A stretch of 64,000 bases of DNA from NCBI RefSeq assembly GCF_014195325.1, contig NZ_JACIBK010000004.1, positions 124,001-188,000 on the forward strand, read 5' to 3'. Numbering within the stretch: the first letter of the stretch is position 1; every line of letters begins with the position of its first letter. This DNA comes from Rhizobium sp. BK650 (lineage in GTDB: Bacteria; Pseudomonadota; Alphaproteobacteria; Rhizobiales; Rhizobiaceae). Below the pieces are notes generated by a model. The model saw only the letters and a list, made by a program, of their open reading frames with translations, was not told the origin of the DNA and did not search any database. Of this stretch, positions 62,039 through 64,000 are shown in pieces. The position numbers and the translations under genes are program-made.

Positions 62039-62953
62039 CTAGCGCCCGCGTGCCGTCCTGAGCATCGACCAGCTGTAGAAGAACAGGCCGGCCCAGATCA
62101 GCGGGAAGGCGATCATACGCGCCGTATCGAGCTCTTCGCCGAAGCCGAAAATGGCGATGATGAAGATCATCGTCGGCGCGATATACTGCATGATGCCGAT
62201 GGTCGACAGCTTGAGCAGCTTGGCGCCGTTGGCATAGATCATCAGCGGTACAGCGGTGATCAGCCCACAGCCGAGCAGCAGGGCGGTATCGCTGAAGCCG
62301 GTTCGGTACAAGTGCCCTTCGCCGGTGACGATTTCCAGATAGAGAATGTAGAGCAGAGCCGGCAGACTGAGGATCAGCACTTCCAGGAAGAAGCCCTGGT
62401 TCGGGCCAAGCGGCAGCGTCTTGCGAAACAGTGCGTAGAAGCCCCAGCTAATCGCCAGCGTCAGCGCCACCCAAGGAATGCCGCCGCTATCGAAGGCGAG
62501 CACGACAACTGCAAGGCCGGCAAGGCAGATCGCCGCGATCTGCATCGGCTGCAGCTTTTCCTTGAGCAGCACTGCGCCGAGGAAGATGCTGAAAAGCGGA
62601 TTGATGAAATAACCCATGGCCGCGTCGAGCGAATGACCGGCGCCGATCGCCCAGACATAGGTGCCCCAGTTCACGGTGATCAGCGCTGCAGTCATCATTG
62701 CCATGGCGAGCATGCGCGGCGAACGCAGCGCAATGGCGACATCCTGCGTGCGCCCCAGAACCAGGAGCACGATGCCGGCAAGCGGCAGCGACCAGAGAAT
62801 GCGGTGGGCGATCACTTCGGCCGGTGAAATATGCGCGAGCGCCTTCATGTAAATCGGTAGAAAGCCCCACAGAAGATAGGCCGTCAGCGCGAAGGCGAAG
62901 CCGCGTGGACTATCTTCGTTCTTAATCAAGGGGGCGCTTGCATCGGCAGACAT
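62039..62953 (-). CDS. rarD: RarD/EamA-family transporter
   Basis: A 304-residue inner-membrane protein with ten helices in two EamA repeats. The RarD-type start is GFAFALTAYLLWGFLPIYMK, ALAHISPAEVIAHRILWSLP, and the second repeat has PLMIYANGAKLLKLSTIGIM, QYIAPTMIF. Members of the drug/metabolite transporter superfamily; RarD was named for chloramphenicol sensitivity in Pseudomonas. Confidence 0.88.
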   Translation of the reverse strand: MSADASAPLIKNEDSPRGFAFALTAYLLWGFLPIYMKALAHISPAEVIAHRILWSLPLAGIVLLVLGRTQDVAIALRSPRMLAMAMMTAALITVNWGTYVWAIGAGHSLDAAMGYFINPLFSIFLGAVLLKEKLQPMQIAAICLAGLAVVVLAFDSGGIPWVALTLAISWGFYALFRKTLPLGPNQGFFLEVLILSLPALLYILYLEIVTGEGHLYRTGFSDTALLLGCGLITAVPLMIYANGAKLLKLSTIGIMQYIAPTMIFIIAIFGFGEELDTARMIAFPLIWAGLFFYSWSMLRTARGR

Positions 62954-63068
62954 CGGGTGTTTCCATCTTTGTTCTGTTTCTGATCCGCATTAGCTTAAGC
63001 GACGTGAATAGGCCAATTCATTTCCTTGAATGGACCGGCGCTTGCCTGGCTATGGGTAGAGGCAAAAT

Positions 63069-63929
63069 ATGGGCGAAAAGGAACTGGTGATTTGCCGCCA
63101 AGCCTATGCCACTCAGATGCTCACGAAGATGGGCATCGTGGGCGACGAACGGCTGCGAAAGGTCTTTGCCACGGTGCCGCGGGAGGATTTCCTGGATCCG
63201 CCGCCATGGCGCATGGCGAACGGGTTCGGCTATCAGGACATGCCGTCGACCGATCCCGTCATCCTCTACCAGGATGTTTTAATCGCGCTACAGGAGGGGC
63301 GGCAGGTCAACAACGGCAGCCCTTCGCTGCATGCGCTCGGCCTTCACTGGCTCGCACCGAAACCCGGCGAGACGGTCTGCCACATCGGTGCCGGCGGCGG
63401 TTATTACACCGCCATGCTGTCGCACCTGGTTGGTTCCGACGGCCATGTGGTGGCGATTGAATACGACCGCAATCTCGCGCTTCGCGCCGCCGCCAACCTC
63501 GCCCCCTACGGCAATGTCGAGGTTATCTGCGGCAACGGCTTGGAATGGCCGCGATCGCCTGCCGATGCTGTCTACGTCAATTTCGCGGTCCACAGGCCGG
63601 CCGAAGCATGGATCGACAATCTCGCCGCCGGCGGCAGGCTGATCTTTCCGCTCAGCGCCCCCTCCCGTGACGGCAACGGTAATTTACGTCCGCTCAGCGC
63701 TCGTGGCGGTTTTTTCCTGATCGAATGCATCCCGGACGGCTATCGCGCCCGTTATCTGAGCCCGACCATCTTTGTCTGGGGCCATGGCGCGACCGGCACG
63801 CTCGAAACCTACAAGGCGCTGGACGACACCTTCCGGCACGGCGGCATGAACGAGGTCACGCGGCTGCGCTGGAAGACGCCGAGACAAGGGGATGAATGGT
63901 ATTCGGAGGAGGACTGGGGCCTCTTCTAA
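63069..63929 (+). CDS. PCMT-like SAM-dependent methyltransferase
   Basis: A 286-residue protein resembling protein-L-isoaspartate O-methyltransferase. The SAM motif is VCHIGAGGGYYTAMLSHLVG near residue 98, with the acidic residue in VVAIEYDRNLALRAAANLAP. The first 70 residues (RLRKVFATVPREDFLDPPPW) match the PCMT start. It is longer than classical PCMT (about 210), with an extra C-terminal domain, so it may act on a different substrate. Confidence 0.8.
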   Translation: MGEKELVICRQAYATQMLTKMGIVGDERLRKVFATVPREDFLDPPPWRMANGFGYQDMPSTDPVILYQDVLIALQEGRQVNNGSPSLHALGLHWLAPKPGETVCHIGAGGGYYTAMLSHLVGSDGHVVAIEYDRNLALRAAANLAPYGNVEVICGNGLEWPRSPADAVYVNFAVHRPAEAWIDNLAAGGRLIFPLSAPSRDGNGNLRPLSARGGFFLIECIPDGYRARYLSPTIFVWGHGATGTLETYKALDDTFRHGGMNEVTRLRWKTPRQGDEWYSEEDWGLF

Positions 63930-63930
63930 C

Positions 63931-64000
63931 TTATTCGGCGGCGATCTTGCCCGCAAGCTGACGGTTCTTCATCAGCTTGTAGATGACCGAGTCCATCAGC
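63931..64000 (-). CDS. C-terminal fragment of an unidentified protein
   Basis: The last 22 codons of a gene on the minus strand, ending MDSVIYKLMKNRQLAGKIAA, E, stop. The start lies beyond the window and the fragment is too short for a family call. It converges on the methyltransferase gene with a 1-bp gap. Confidence 0.55.
   Translation of the reverse strand, partial: LMDSVIYKLMKNRQLAGKIAAE

Overview
The window reads as chromosomal DNA of a fast-growing rhizobium (Rhizobium etli/leguminosarum type, Rhizobiales). The reasons are the iolY-R-C-D-E-B inositol locus, a RopA-type porin, a single long RelA/SpoT homologue, the acpS-lepB-rnc-era-recO order, a DUF1127 protein, a host-attachment family protein and several families of short palindromic intergenic repeats that look rhizobial (one close to the 108-bp RIME type). 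Gene density is high, GC is high, and most genes sit in short operons. I see no prophage, transposase, CRISPR array or plasmid replication gene.

Layout. 1-3.2 kb: the end of a flippase-like membrane protein gene, then a four-gene operon of three YCII/DGPF proteins and an ECF42-type sigma factor. 3.3-13.4 kb: AMP nucleosidase, small secreted or membrane proteins, a Sel1-like protein with a structured leader, a HisC-like aminotransferase, two paralogous PilZ proteins, a host-attachment protein, a MATE exporter, a Cys-rich mini-protein with a Cys-rich AraC regulator, and DUF1127. 13.4-21.7 kb: inositol catabolism (iolB, E, D, C, repressor iolR, divergent oxidoreductase), with palindromic repeats in two gene junctions and IolR-like operators. 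21.7-30.4 kb: ferredoxin-reductase-like flavoprotein, tRNA-Ser(GCU), Tyr-rich secreted protein, porin, alpha/beta hydrolase, lytic transglycosylase, dapA, smpB.

30.4-40.8 kb: NYN protein, rpoZ, rsh, DUF3563, DUF2062, acpS, lepB, rnc, era, a Crp/Fnr regulator, a receiver-only response regulator and recO. This is the conserved core of stringent response, secretion and RNA processing, with two regulatory genes between era and recO. 40.9-53.7 kb: metabolic and signalling genes (aldo/keto reductase, MOSC, HD hydrolase, a GGDEF-EAL protein, EF-hand protein, sodC, mscS, a coupled ygfZ-HD-phosphatase trio, secreted proteins, NUDIX, YnfA, SRAP peptidase). 53.8-64 kb: phosphatidylserine synthase and decarboxylase (pssA, psd), an ATM1-type ABC exporter, a large LysM protein, a LOG-family hydrolase, an orphan substrate-binding protein, rarD, a PCMT-like methyltransferase and the edge of another gene.

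Functional themes: c-di-GMP signalling (two PilZ proteins, one GGDEF-EAL), inositol use, which matters for rhizobia in the rhizosphere and nodule, and envelope building (porin, Slt, LysM, Psd/Pss, MscS). No single strikingly new system is evident. The best leads are the ECF42-DGPF operon with its same-frame stop junction, the structured leaders before the Sel1-like gene and the porin, the repeats inside the iol operon with candidate IolR sites, the Cys-rich AraC/mini-protein pair and the internally duplicated LysM protein. All identifications rest on reading the sequence and memory of protein families; no database search was run.
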